This document shows positions 49,153-56,505 of a DNA stretch of 64,000 bases, one piece after another. Source of the DNA: JAZDOK01 sp043798715. Its GTDB lineage: Bacteria > Vulcanimicrobiota > JAZDOK01. The stretch is taken from assembly GCA_043798715.1 (NCBI GenBank), contig JAZDOK010000016.1, positions 1-64,000 on the forward strand, given 5' to 3'. The position numbers and the translations under genes were made by a program. Every line of letters begins with the position of its first letter. Position 1 is the first letter of the stretch. Below the pieces are notes generated by a model, which was given only the letters and a program-made list of their open reading frames with translations, was not told the DNA's origin and made no database searches.

Positions 49153-49737
49153 ATGAGCAATATTCTGGTTCCCAATCGCGTTTTTTTTACCAAGGGTGTC
49201 GGCGTCCATAAGGAATGCCTGACCTCTTTTGAGCTGGCCCTCAGGGATGCGGGGATTGCTCCCTACAACCTGGTGACGGTTTCCAGTATCTATCCCCCCG
49301 GCTGCAAGAGGATCTCCCGGGATGAGGGTTTGAAACTCATGACGCCGGGTCAAATAATTTTTACGGTCATGAGCCGCAACAATACCAACGAGCCGGGCCG
49401 TGTGCTGGCTGCCTCAGTTGGCTTGGCGGTTCCGGCGGATCCTGAACAGTACGGCTACCTGTCCGAACACCACTCCTACGGCGAGACCGAAAACAAGGCC
49501 GGCGATTACGCTGAGGATCTTGCGGCCACCATGCTGGCCAACACCCTGGGAATAGAGTTCGATCCTGACACCGCCTGGGATGAGAGGGAACAGATCTTCA
49601 AGATGAGCGGCAAGATCGTCAAGAGCCAAAATATCACGCAGTCGGCCCAGGGAAACAGTGACGGTCTCTGGACGACCGTTTTGGCGGCGGCGGTTCTAAT
49701 ACTGCCCAACGGGAACGGGCTGGGATTCCCGCAATAA
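49153..49737 (+). CDS. pdaD: Pyruvoyl-dependent arginine decarboxylase
   Basis: 194 residues. The family self-cleaves at a Ser-Ser pair to form the pyruvoyl group; here LVTVSSIYPPGC puts the cut between Ser44 and Ser45. FFTKGVGVHKECLTSFELAL, SEHHSYGETE and the overall size match PdaD. Makes agmatine, the first step to polyamines, in the cytoplasm. CAAGGAGG precedes the ATG. Convergent with ylxP. Confidence 0.92.
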   Translation: MSNILVPNRVFFTKGVGVHKECLTSFELALRDAGIAPYNLVTVSSIYPPGCKRISRDEGLKLMTPGQIIFTVMSRNNTNEPGRVLAASVGLAVPADPEQYGYLSEHHSYGETENKAGDYAEDLAATMLANTLGIEFDPDTAWDEREQIFKMSGKIVKSQNITQSAQGNSDGLWTTVLAAAVLILPNGNGLGFPQ

Positions 49738-49762
49738 GTTTTACCTTGCCGGGCCCGGCTCA

Positions 49763-50053
49763 TCAAAAGTGCTGGATCTCGGTATTCACATTAACAATTT
49801 CGACGGCGGGCTCGCTTTCTACGGAAGATATGACTTTCTGAAGGACGCTCTCCACCATGGTTTTGTCCCCGGAAACGAAAGCGACGCCCAGGACCGACTT
49901 CTGCCAGAGATCCTGCTCGGCGACTTCAGCGATGGAGACGTCGAATTTATTCAGGATCCGATCCTTTAGTTTTTTGACGATGTGCCTCTTTTCCTTGAGT
50001 GAATTTGGCCCACTGGAAAGAAAAAGCTCCATCCTCAAAATTCCGACAACCAT
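49763..50053 (-). CDS. ylxP: YlxP/DUF503 family protein
   Basis: 96 residues. VVGILRMELFLSSGPNSLKEKR and VSIAEVAEQDLWQKSVLGVA (in parts) are characteristic of DUF503. Family members are often near infB and rbfA and are thought to work in ribosome maturation; here it is downstream of efp. Its start touches the stop of the preceding gene. Confidence 0.9.
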   Translation of the reverse strand: MVVGILRMELFLSSGPNSLKEKRHIVKKLKDRILNKFDVSIAEVAEQDLWQKSVLGVAFVSGDKTMVESVLQKVISSVESEPAVEIVNVNTEIQHF

Positions 50054-50721
50054 CAGCCGGAAACCCCAAGGGCTTTTCGGATCTCCTCCGGGTGCTTTTC
50101 AGCCAGGAAGGCGCAGGCGCACTCTGCTTCTTCCCTGGTTTTGCCCAGACCGAAAAAGAGGTGCAAAACTTTCTGCCCGAAGGGAGAAAGAAAGAGACTG
50201 CATCTAAAGCGGGCTTTTTCCCTTTCCGCTGAGAAGTCCGGAAGCCGCCCGGGAGGCTGAAGAACAAGAGTCAGATCTTTTACCGGGTGGAAAACAAAAA
50301 AAATCTTCTTTTCATCGAAGACAATCTCTTCGCTGTGCCCGTCAAGATAAAACTCAAGTTCAAGCTCGACCGCCTCCTCCATTTCCCGCATGTTTATAAA
50401 GTGGTATTCAAGGAGCAGGGCATCCGCTTCGGGCGGAATGAATTGCTGCCGTATGATAGATAGACCGGCTCCGGGAAAGAAGGAGCTAAGCTCCGCCAGG
50501 GATCCCGTAAGAGAAAAATTACCGACCTTTCCGGGGGGCACCTCTGTCCCATTCCGGCTCACTTTTAGATTAAAGCCCTCAAAACATTTTTCCCCTTTGA
50601 AGAACAGGCCGTCCCCCGACTGGAAGGAACCATCCTTTCTTCCGGAAAGTTTGAGGTTTACACCCTTAATAAGAAAGGGCTCGCTGTTACGGAGCCCTTT
50701 TTTAACGCCTTTAACTTTCAA
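50053..50721 (-). CDS. Hypothetical protein between efp and ylxP
   Basis: 222 residues, cytoplasmic, no family recognised. The middle is beta-rich (VELELEFYLDGHSEEIVFDE) and the C-terminal part helical (GKTREEAECACAFLAEKHPE). TTG 50721 starts just at the efp stop. A GGGCTC/GAGCCC hairpin with flanking A/T runs (50667-50699) lies in its first codons and may reduce expression after efp; a downstream start would lose only a few residues. Confidence 0.65.
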   Translation of the reverse strand: MKVKGVKKGLRNSEPFLIKGVNLKLSGRKDGSFQSGDGLFFKGEKCFEGFNLKVSRNGTEVPPGKVGNFSLTGSLAELSSFFPGAGLSIIRQQFIPPEADALLLEYHFINMREMEEAVELELEFYLDGHSEEIVFDEKKIFFVFHPVKDLTLVLQPPGRLPDFSAEREKARFRCSLFLSPFGQKVLHLFFGLGKTREEAECACAFLAEKHPEEIRKALGVSG

Positions 50722-50723
50722 AT

Positions 50724-51281
50724 TTACATCCTTCTCAGGTAGCTTCCGCTCCGGGTGTCAATCTGCAGCACGTCGCCTATCTCGATAAAGAGCGGGGCCT
50801 GCACCACCGCGCCTGTTTCGAGGGTTGCCGGCTTGGTGCCGCCGGTGGCCGTATCGCCCTTGTACCCCGGATCCGTCTGGGTGACCTTGAGTTCCACGAA
50901 GTTGGGAAGTTCCACTCCGATGGGGAGATTTTCATGGGTGAGGACGCTTATATTCATGCTCTCCTTGAGCCACTTGAAGCCGTCTCCTATCTGCTCGGCG
51001 GACAAGGTGAGCTGGTCGAAGTTTTTGTTGTCCATGAAAACATAGTCCGAACCGTTGGAGTACAGATACTGCATTTCTCTTCTTTCAACGACGGCCCGCT
51101 CGATCTTCTCCCCTCCGCGGAAGGTCTTTTCGACGACGTATCCGGTCTTGACGTTTTTAAGTTTGGTGCGCACAAAGGCGGAGCCCTTGCCCGGCTTTAC
51201 GTGCTGAAAATCTACCACTGTCACCAGGTCACCATCAACGACGATGGTGATGCCGGTCCTGAAATCATTGCTGGATATCAT
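50724..51281 (-). CDS. efp: Elongation factor P
   Basis: EF-P, 185 residues, relieves ribosome stalling at polyproline. SSNDFRTGITIVVDGDLVTV, HVKPGKGSAFVRTKLKN with the tip Lys32, and the three-domain length are typical. GSYLRRM replaces the usual C-terminus (YLxRV/K). ATG 51281 has GGAGGAGAGGG upstream; a longer frame to 51401 runs into the rnpB terminator. Confidence 0.95.
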   Translation of the reverse strand: MISSNDFRTGITIVVDGDLVTVVDFQHVKPGKGSAFVRTKLKNVKTGYVVEKTFRGGEKIERAVVERREMQYLYSNGSDYVFMDNKNFDQLTLSAEQIGDGFKWLKESMNISVLTHENLPIGVELPNFVELKVTQTDPGYKGDTATGGTKPATLETGAVVQAPLFIEIGDVLQIDTRSGSYLRRM

Positions 51282-51300
51282 GCCCTCTCCTCCTGCGCGC

Positions 51301-51320
51301 AATAAAAGTCTTCTTTTATT
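51301..51320. promoter_or_regulatory. Inverted repeat before efp
   Basis: AATAAAAG and CTTTTATT, perfect arms around TCTT, 20 nt upstream of the efp start. Possibly an operator or a leader hairpin. Confidence 0.45.
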
Positions 51321-51384
51321 CGCCCAGATTCGGTGTTTTCCTCCCCGCCCTGGGATAAAGGTGTTTTCAGGATGCAGTTCCGCT

Positions 51385-51411
51385 GAAAGAAAAGGCCCCA
51401 CTTGGGGCCTT
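51385..51411 (-). terminator. Intrinsic terminator of rnpB
   Basis: On the minus strand AAGGCCCC/GGGGCCTT, loop AAGT, followed by TTCTTTC, 12 nt beyond the rnpB 3' end. Confidence 0.85.
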
Positions 51412-51422
51412 CACGCATTGAT

Positions 51423-51871
51423 GACAGGGAAGTGGGCCTGTAAGCCGAGTTCTGTTCCCGTCCGGATTTCTCCGGAAGGACGGCGATCATCTATCTGGGA
51501 TCTGCATTACTGCACACCTCGTGCGACCACACCCGAGAGACTGCCGGCGGGCAGCCGGCGCAGAATTCTTAATTATCAACCAAAAATCCTGCATTCTCTC
51601 CTATTTGGTCTTGCTCCGGATGGGGTTTGCCTAGCCGGCAGGTCGCCCTGCCGCTGGTGAGCTCTTACCTCACCGTTGCACCCTTGCTCATCGTCCGGGA
51701 AATCCCGGCCTGGTGAGCGGTCTTCATTTCTGTGGCACTTTCCCGGGGTCACCCCCGCTGGGCGTTACCCAGCACCCCGCCCTGTGGAGCTCGGACTTTC
51801 CTCAGGCGCCTCCATTCATAGTTTGCCTATCAAACTTCCGCACCCGCGACCACCCGTCCCACTTCCCTGTC
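51423..51871 (-). ncRNA. rnpB: RNase P RNA, class A
   Basis: The catalytic RNA of RNase P, which trims tRNA 5' ends; about 449 nt. Read on the minus strand, GACAGGGAAGTGGG at the 5' end pairs with CCCACTTCCCTGTC at the 3' end (helix P1). The universal GAGGAAAGTCCG (near 51803) and the 3' partner ACAGAACTCGGCTTA (near 51450) form P4; the GAGCAAGACCAAATAGG segment and the conserved GGTGCAACGGTGAGGTAAGA are also seen. End points are set by P1. Protein partner rnpA is not in the window. Confidence 0.95.
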
Positions 51872-51893
51872 AAAGAACATCTCTTCTCCTTCT

Positions 51894-51922
51894 AATATAC
51901 GCTTTATGGCTAAAAAAGTCAA
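51894..51922 (-). promoter_or_regulatory. Promoter of rnpB
   Basis: On the minus strand TTGACT (51922-51917), 17-nt spacer, TATATT (51899-51894). Transcription would begin about 15 nt before the P1 helix. Confidence 0.75.
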
Positions 51923-52048
51923 TTTTCGGGCTTGTTAAATTTAAAGTTTTCTCTTCTTTTAACGCTGATTTAAGTAAGTTTTTTTTCATGCGAAACCGCT
52001 CTTGCCCGGCTGAAGCTCAAGAGGTAGAATGAGGGTCAGAGGATTTTG

Positions 52049-52927
52049 ATGGAAAAATTATCTCCTGTCCCGCGTGGAGCGCATCACCTGAAGGCGGACC
52101 TGTGGCTTCTCCTGGCGGCCTTTTTCTGGGGCCTGACTTTTGTATCGGTCAAGGACGCCATGCGCTGCTCCTCGCCCCTCCTCTTTATGGGAATCCGTTT
52201 TGCGCTGGCGGCCCTCGTCCTTCTTCCCTTTTGTTTCAGGAGCCTTCGGCGTCTCGATCGGAGCGGCTGGCGGGACGGCATCCTCCTCGGAATTTTTCTC
52301 TTCGGGGGCTATGCCTTTCAAACGGCGGGGCTCGTCCATACCACCGCGACCAGGTCGGCCTTTATCACCGGGCTCACCATGATCCTGGTGCCGCCGCTCT
52401 CGGTTCTCCTGCTCGGGAAAAAGAGCGATCTGCTGCAGATCGCCGGGGTGTTTTTAGCCGTCGTCGGCCTCTATATATTTATCCGCCCGGAGGCCGGACC
52501 AATCAACCGGGGCGATTTCCTGACCCTTTTCTGCACCCTGTGTTTCGCAATACAGATTATCCTGGTCCAGCGCGCGACCGTTCGGTATCAGCCGCTGGAC
52601 ATGGTAATGATTCAGCTCCTCACCACTGTGCTTCTCAGTTTCTCCCTGAGCCCCTTCCTGGAGAAGCCCTTCTTCCAATGGTCCCCTGCTCTGGGCCTGG
52701 ATCTTCTCTTCACCAGTCTCCTGGCTACAGTCGCCTGTCTTATGATCCAGTTCACCTTCCAGCGAAAGACCTCCCCCACCCGGGCGGCTGTCATCTACGC
52801 CACCGAGCCCCTGTTTGCGGCCCTCTTCGGTTTCCTCTTCTTTGGAGAGTACCTTGCGTGGCCGGGTTGGCTGGGGGCCGTCCTCATCCTCTCGGGAATG
52901 GTCCTGTCGGAGCTCAGCCCCCGCTGA
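52049..52927 (+). CDS. EamA/DMT-superfamily transporter
   Basis: About 292 residues with ten predicted membrane helices in two EamA halves. LLLAAFFWGLTFVSVKDA, the GLxxTTATRSAFITGL segment, and the second-half YATEPLFAALFGFLFFGEYL are typical of drug/metabolite exporters. Substrate cannot be told. ATG 52049 behind AGAGGA. Single gene. Confidence 0.92.
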   Translation: MEKLSPVPRGAHHLKADLWLLLAAFFWGLTFVSVKDAMRCSSPLLFMGIRFALAALVLLPFCFRSLRRLDRSGWRDGILLGIFLFGGYAFQTAGLVHTTATRSAFITGLTMILVPPLSVLLLGKKSDLLQIAGVFLAVVGLYIFIRPEAGPINRGDFLTLFCTLCFAIQIILVQRATVRYQPLDMVMIQLLTTVLLSFSLSPFLEKPFFQWSPALGLDLLFTSLLATVACLMIQFTFQRKTSPTRAAVIYATEPLFAALFGFLFFGEYLAWPGWLGAVLILSGMVLSELSPR

Positions 52928-52948
52928 AATATGCCGGGTTACCGTCAG

Positions 52949-53005
52949 TATGTATTGAGTCCGCCGGGAAGGATTTTAGGGGAGTCATTCAGAAAAGTAT
53001 TTAAG
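52949..53005 (+). pseudogene. PIN-toxin 3' remnant A
   Basis: One frame reads CIESAGKDFRGVIQKSI and a stop, aligning with the CLVSGDKDLREAIQKKY of remnant B at 56360-56505. The DNA after it to the next start codon is also similar (GGCGCGGATGGCCGCGCC against GGCGCGGGAGGCCGCGCT). Confidence 0.45.
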
Positions 53006-53082
53006 TCCATCAGGTAATCATTGCGGCAGAAAGCCTCAACTTCTGCGCGGGCGCGGATGGCCGCGCCGGAAAGGATGAAGCC

Positions 53083-56000
53083 ATGAAGAGAACCTGCCTT
53101 GGAAATCTCCTGTTCTTCCTCTTTTTCCTGTTTCTGGCTGCGCCGGTTTTATCCCAGGATGCGGCTCAGGACCAGCCAGTCCCATCGCTTCTGGTCAGGC
53201 CGGCCGTGAACGTGAGCCCACTGGGCCCCCTCCAGTATGAGGGAGGCCTGGACGTGATGCGCTCCTCCCTGCGGACCCTCATGGGACTTTTGACCCCCGA
53301 TGAGGAGAAAAAATTCATGGCGCAGTGGGCTCCCCAGTATGACTTTCCCAATGCCGAGGCCCGGGCCTATTATGAAAAACTGAACCCTCTCCTGGAAGAG
53401 CTTATAAGTCTCCGGCAGGCGATGCTTGAGGCCGCCCGGGAACACGATGCCGCTCTCCGCGAGATGGAGCTGGCCTGGCGCCTGGATGATGATGAGGGAT
53501 TCCGGGAGGCGGAAGGCATAGTCCTCTCCCAGAAGGGCATCATCGTTCCCGGAGAAAAACGTGCCAGGGAGCTTTTGGCGGCCATCGAAAAGCTGGGCGA
53601 TCCCCCGGATGCCTCAGAGGCCAGGAAGAATGCCCGGCGCCGCCATACGCAGGCCCGCGCAACCGCCGAGAAGGCCTGCGGGGGGGAGCCTGCCGCACCC
53701 GGCCGCGAGCTCCACGAGGGTTGGTGGATCCTGACAGACAAGAAAGTCAGCAAGGATCAATTTGTAACATACACGGGAACGGGCGTATCCGGCACCTGCG
53801 TAGCGGACCATCCGACGGACGGCTGGACTGCGTCCTTCACTCATACCTGGTCGGCCCCGCCTTCCCGCATGCATGCGGGCTACTACTATACCCCGAATCC
53901 CCAGGCCTATACGGGGGGCAAGACGGAGAACATCGGCGAGACCGTCAAGCTCTCGGGCACGGTCCGACTCGTCAGCTGGAAGTGGAGCAGAGAAGGCCCG
54001 GGGGATGGAAGGATTGACAAGAGTGTTCCCCCAAGGGCGGACGCGGAGACACATTTCTGGGTGTCTCTTGAGGACAGTCCCACCTTAGGAATTGCCAAGT
54101 GCAAGGACGCCCGGGTGGAAACCAAGGGGAAGTCCGAGGATGAGGCGACCTGTTCCTTCGTGGCTCCTTTCGCCCCATACGGAGATTCAAAATACAAGCT
54201 CCAGATTTGGGTTCCTACATACGGGAGCGGGGGGCGTGGGTATTCCTGCGGGGTGACTTACGTCTATTCATGGGACCCCACCGGAAACACGGTGAAGCCC
54301 CTCGAAGACAAAGAGCAACCGCCAAATCCCGCCGGTGAAACCACAGCCGCCACATCTGTACCTCAGCCGGTGGATCCCGCCGAAGAAGCGCGGAAGATAA
54401 AAGAGGAGGACGAGAAGGGCAAGGCCGACCGCATAGCCGAGTCCGAGGCCAACATCAACAGAGCCAGGAAAGTCCTCTCGAATCTCGAGAATGACTTGGC
54501 CGCCGAGAGGGCCGGGAAGAATGATGCGAAGCGGATCGGCGATATCGAGTTTGCTATCCTGGGGCAGAAGTCCGATATCCACGACGAGGAGAACCGCATC
54601 GCCTCAGTAAAAAGCGGCGAAATAGTCTCCACCCGCGGGCCTTTCGAGGAATACGCCAGCGCTCTCCTGATTGAGAGCTGCAGGAAGGAAGTCCAGGACT
54701 TTTCCCGCATCCAGCAGGAGCAGGCGGCGGCCCAGCGCCTTATCGCCATCCTGGAAAAATACTCACCGGAGGAGGCGGAAACGGCCCGGAAATTCGCGGA
54801 ACGGGAGCTGGGGCCGGAACTCTACGCCTCCCGCGACCTGGCGAAGGCGAAGAAAGCCGTGGAACAGGTGCACGCCCTGGTGGAAAACAAGCTCAAGACC
54901 GAGCAGGCCTACCGGGAGAGCCGGCAGGAATATACCGCGCGGCACGCCGCCGTCATGGACGGTTACGTTAAAGCGGCTGAATCCATCAAGACCAACTCCG
55001 GCCGGGCCCTCATGGTCCTCTCTCTCGGCGCTGAGATTCTCCCGGGCATGGCCATTCAGATGGCCTACGAAGCGGGGGTGGGCTTTGCCGAGGGGGCCAC
55101 GCCTGCCCAGGTCGCCACCAGGGCAGGGACCAATCTTCTCATAGTGGGGGGAATAATAGGCGTGACCAAACTCGGAGGATATGTCCTGGGGAAGATGCTC
55201 GCGCCCGCCGCCGGTAAAGTAGCCGCCGAAGCCGCCGAACAGGGCGCCCCGAAAGTCGGGGAAGTATTTCAGGGAGCCAAATTCGCCGAGGAACTGGGGA
55301 ACAACCAGGCGCTGGTCAAGCAGGCCGTGGAAAAGCTGGCCGGGAAGCGCCAGGCCCTGGTTGCCGCCCGGGCGGCCAAGGAAAGCCCCGAGGTCATAGC
55401 AAAACTTGAAAAGGAAGCGGACGAGCTCGTCTCCTCAATAGAGGGCAGCACCCTGGCCAAGAGAGCTCTTAAGACCGAGGTCAAGGCCGCCGAAAAGGCC
55501 GCCGAGGGGGCTGAGGCCGGCTCGGCCGAGGCTGCCAAGCTCGAACAGCTCCAGAAGACTGAAACCGCATACCTCGAACACCTCTCCGAGCTCCAGGCCA
55601 AAACGCGTTCCCGGATGGTCGAAGATCTCCAGAAACAGGGCTACAACGTTGAAGAGGGCTGGTTCACCACCTTTCGAAACCAGTCGAGCAAGGGAATAAA
55701 CAACGACCTCGACCTGGGCCTCCTGGCCGAGCTTGAGGGAAAACTCATGAAAGAGGGAAAGCCCGTCACCCTCCAGGAGTTCATGAAGGACGCCCAGAAG
55801 GCCTACGACGGGGCTTTTAAAAGCGTAACCGGCCGCTCGGCCAAGCTGGCCGATCAGAACGTGACCACCAGCGCCTTCAGCGAGGCTTACCCGCTCGAAT
55901 GGCTCTCGAAGAACGAAAACCTTATCGTCGCCGCCGACCCGGCCTCCTGCGCCAAGGCCGGCCAGGCCATCGCAAACAAGGTGGAGAACGCCCTCGCCGG

Positions 56001-56325
56001 CCCCGATCCCTTTTTCGTCAACCTCCAGAAGGCCGGAGCCAGCCTGGCCAAGGACATACGGACCAAGCTCCTGGTGCGCCTGAAGAAAACCGTGCCCCAG
56101 GCGTCTGGTTCCACCCCCAACGCCCTGACGAAGGAAGCCATTGAGCAGGCCGGCCGGCACTACGAGGAAGTGGCCAAAGTCCTGGACGACTTTGCCGCCA
56201 ACAAGATTGACCCGCTCACGGCCAGCAGGAAGGTGCGGGAGCTCACCGGCGGCTGCTCCCTCTCAGAGATAGCCCAAGAAGCCGGTGGGCTTCTAAAAAA
56301 ACTGGGCGAGGCCCAGGCAAAATAG
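53083..56325 (+). CDS. Very large secreted protein with toxin-like layout
   Basis: 1080 residues. Signal peptide (LLFFLFFLFLAAPVLS), helical N-terminal part (to 190), a cysteine-containing beta domain (210-390, with GYYYTPNPQAYTGG and RGYSCGVTYVYSW), a long coiled coil (410-640), a hydrophobic glycine/alanine segment (about 645-705, IVGGIIGVTKLGGYVLGKML), a second coiled coil, then a C-terminal domain (850-1080) with SKGINNDLDLG, where Asp875/Asp877 recall the DxD of nucleotidyltransferases. This modular plan resembles polymorphic toxins, but no immunity gene is obvious. Family not recognised. Confidence 0.8.
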   Translation: MKRTCLGNLLFFLFFLFLAAPVLSQDAAQDQPVPSLLVRPAVNVSPLGPLQYEGGLDVMRSSLRTLMGLLTPDEEKKFMAQWAPQYDFPNAEARAYYEKLNPLLEELISLRQAMLEAAREHDAALREMELAWRLDDDEGFREAEGIVLSQKGIIVPGEKRARELLAAIEKLGDPPDASEARKNARRRHTQARATAEKACGGEPAAPGRELHEGWWILTDKKVSKDQFVTYTGTGVSGTCVADHPTDGWTASFTHTWSAPPSRMHAGYYYTPNPQAYTGGKTENIGETVKLSGTVRLVSWKWSREGPGDGRIDKSVPPRADAETHFWVSLEDSPTLGIAKCKDARVETKGKSEDEATCSFVAPFAPYGDSKYKLQIWVPTYGSGGRGYSCGVTYVYSWDPTGNTVKPLEDKEQPPNPAGETTAATSVPQPVDPAEEARKIKEEDEKGKADRIAESEANINRARKVLSNLENDLAAERAGKNDAKRIGDIEFAILGQKSDIHDEENRIASVKSGEIVSTRGPFEEYASALLIESCRKEVQDFSRIQQEQAAAQRLIAILEKYSPEEAETARKFAERELGPELYASRDLAKAKKAVEQVHALVENKLKTEQAYRESRQEYTARHAAVMDGYVKAAESIKTNSGRALMVLSLGAEILPGMAIQMAYEAGVGFAEGATPAQVATRAGTNLLIVGGIIGVTKLGGYVLGKMLAPAAGKVAAEAAEQGAPKVGEVFQGAKFAEELGNNQALVKQAVEKLAGKRQALVAARAAKESPEVIAKLEKEADELVSSIEGSTLAKRALKTEVKAAEKAAEGAEAGSAEAAKLEQLQKTETAYLEHLSELQAKTRSRMVEDLQKQGYNVEEGWFTTFRNQSSKGINNDLDLGLLAELEGKLMKEGKPVTLQEFMKDAQKAYDGAFKSVTGRSAKLADQNVTTSAFSEAYPLEWLSKNENLIVAADPASCAKAGQAIANKVENALAGPDPFFVNLQKAGASLAKDIRTKLLVRLKKTVPQASGSTPNALTKEAIEQAGRHYEEVAKVLDDFAANKIDPLTASRKVRELTGGCSLSEIAQEAGGLLKKLGEAQAK

Positions 56326-56359
56326 ATTGTAAAAATTTCCGGGATTTACCGGCAATATT

Positions 56360-56505
56360 CTGATCCTGGCTCGGCCCTCTGAGGGAAGGCCGACTGCCTC
56401 GTCAGCGGAGACAAGGATTTACGGGAGGCCATTCAGAAGAAATATTCACGATTCTCCATTTCAAGGAGGCGCGGGAGGCCGCGCTGGAAAGGCATAAGGT
56501 GAAAG
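56360..56505 (+). pseudogene. PIN-toxin 3' remnant B
   Basis: The DNA at 56360-56420 is nearly the same as 60100-60160, the end of the intact PIN gene, with a one-base loss and a stop change. After the frameshift it reads KADCLVSGDKDLREAIQKK and continues to a TGA at 56500, which overlaps the start of the next gene. No 5' part or antitoxin remains. Confidence 0.65.

Noticed and set aside
50667..50699. GGGCTC/GAGCCC hairpin taken as a full terminator of efp
   Set aside because: On the minus strand it lacks a good T run and it lies within the next open frame; I only mention it as a possible attenuator.
52102..53004. 300-residue frame overlapping the EamA transporter
   Set aside because: Frame-shifted shadow of the transporter; Pro/Gly/Arg-rich without domains. 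Its last residues touch PIN remnant A, which I list separately.
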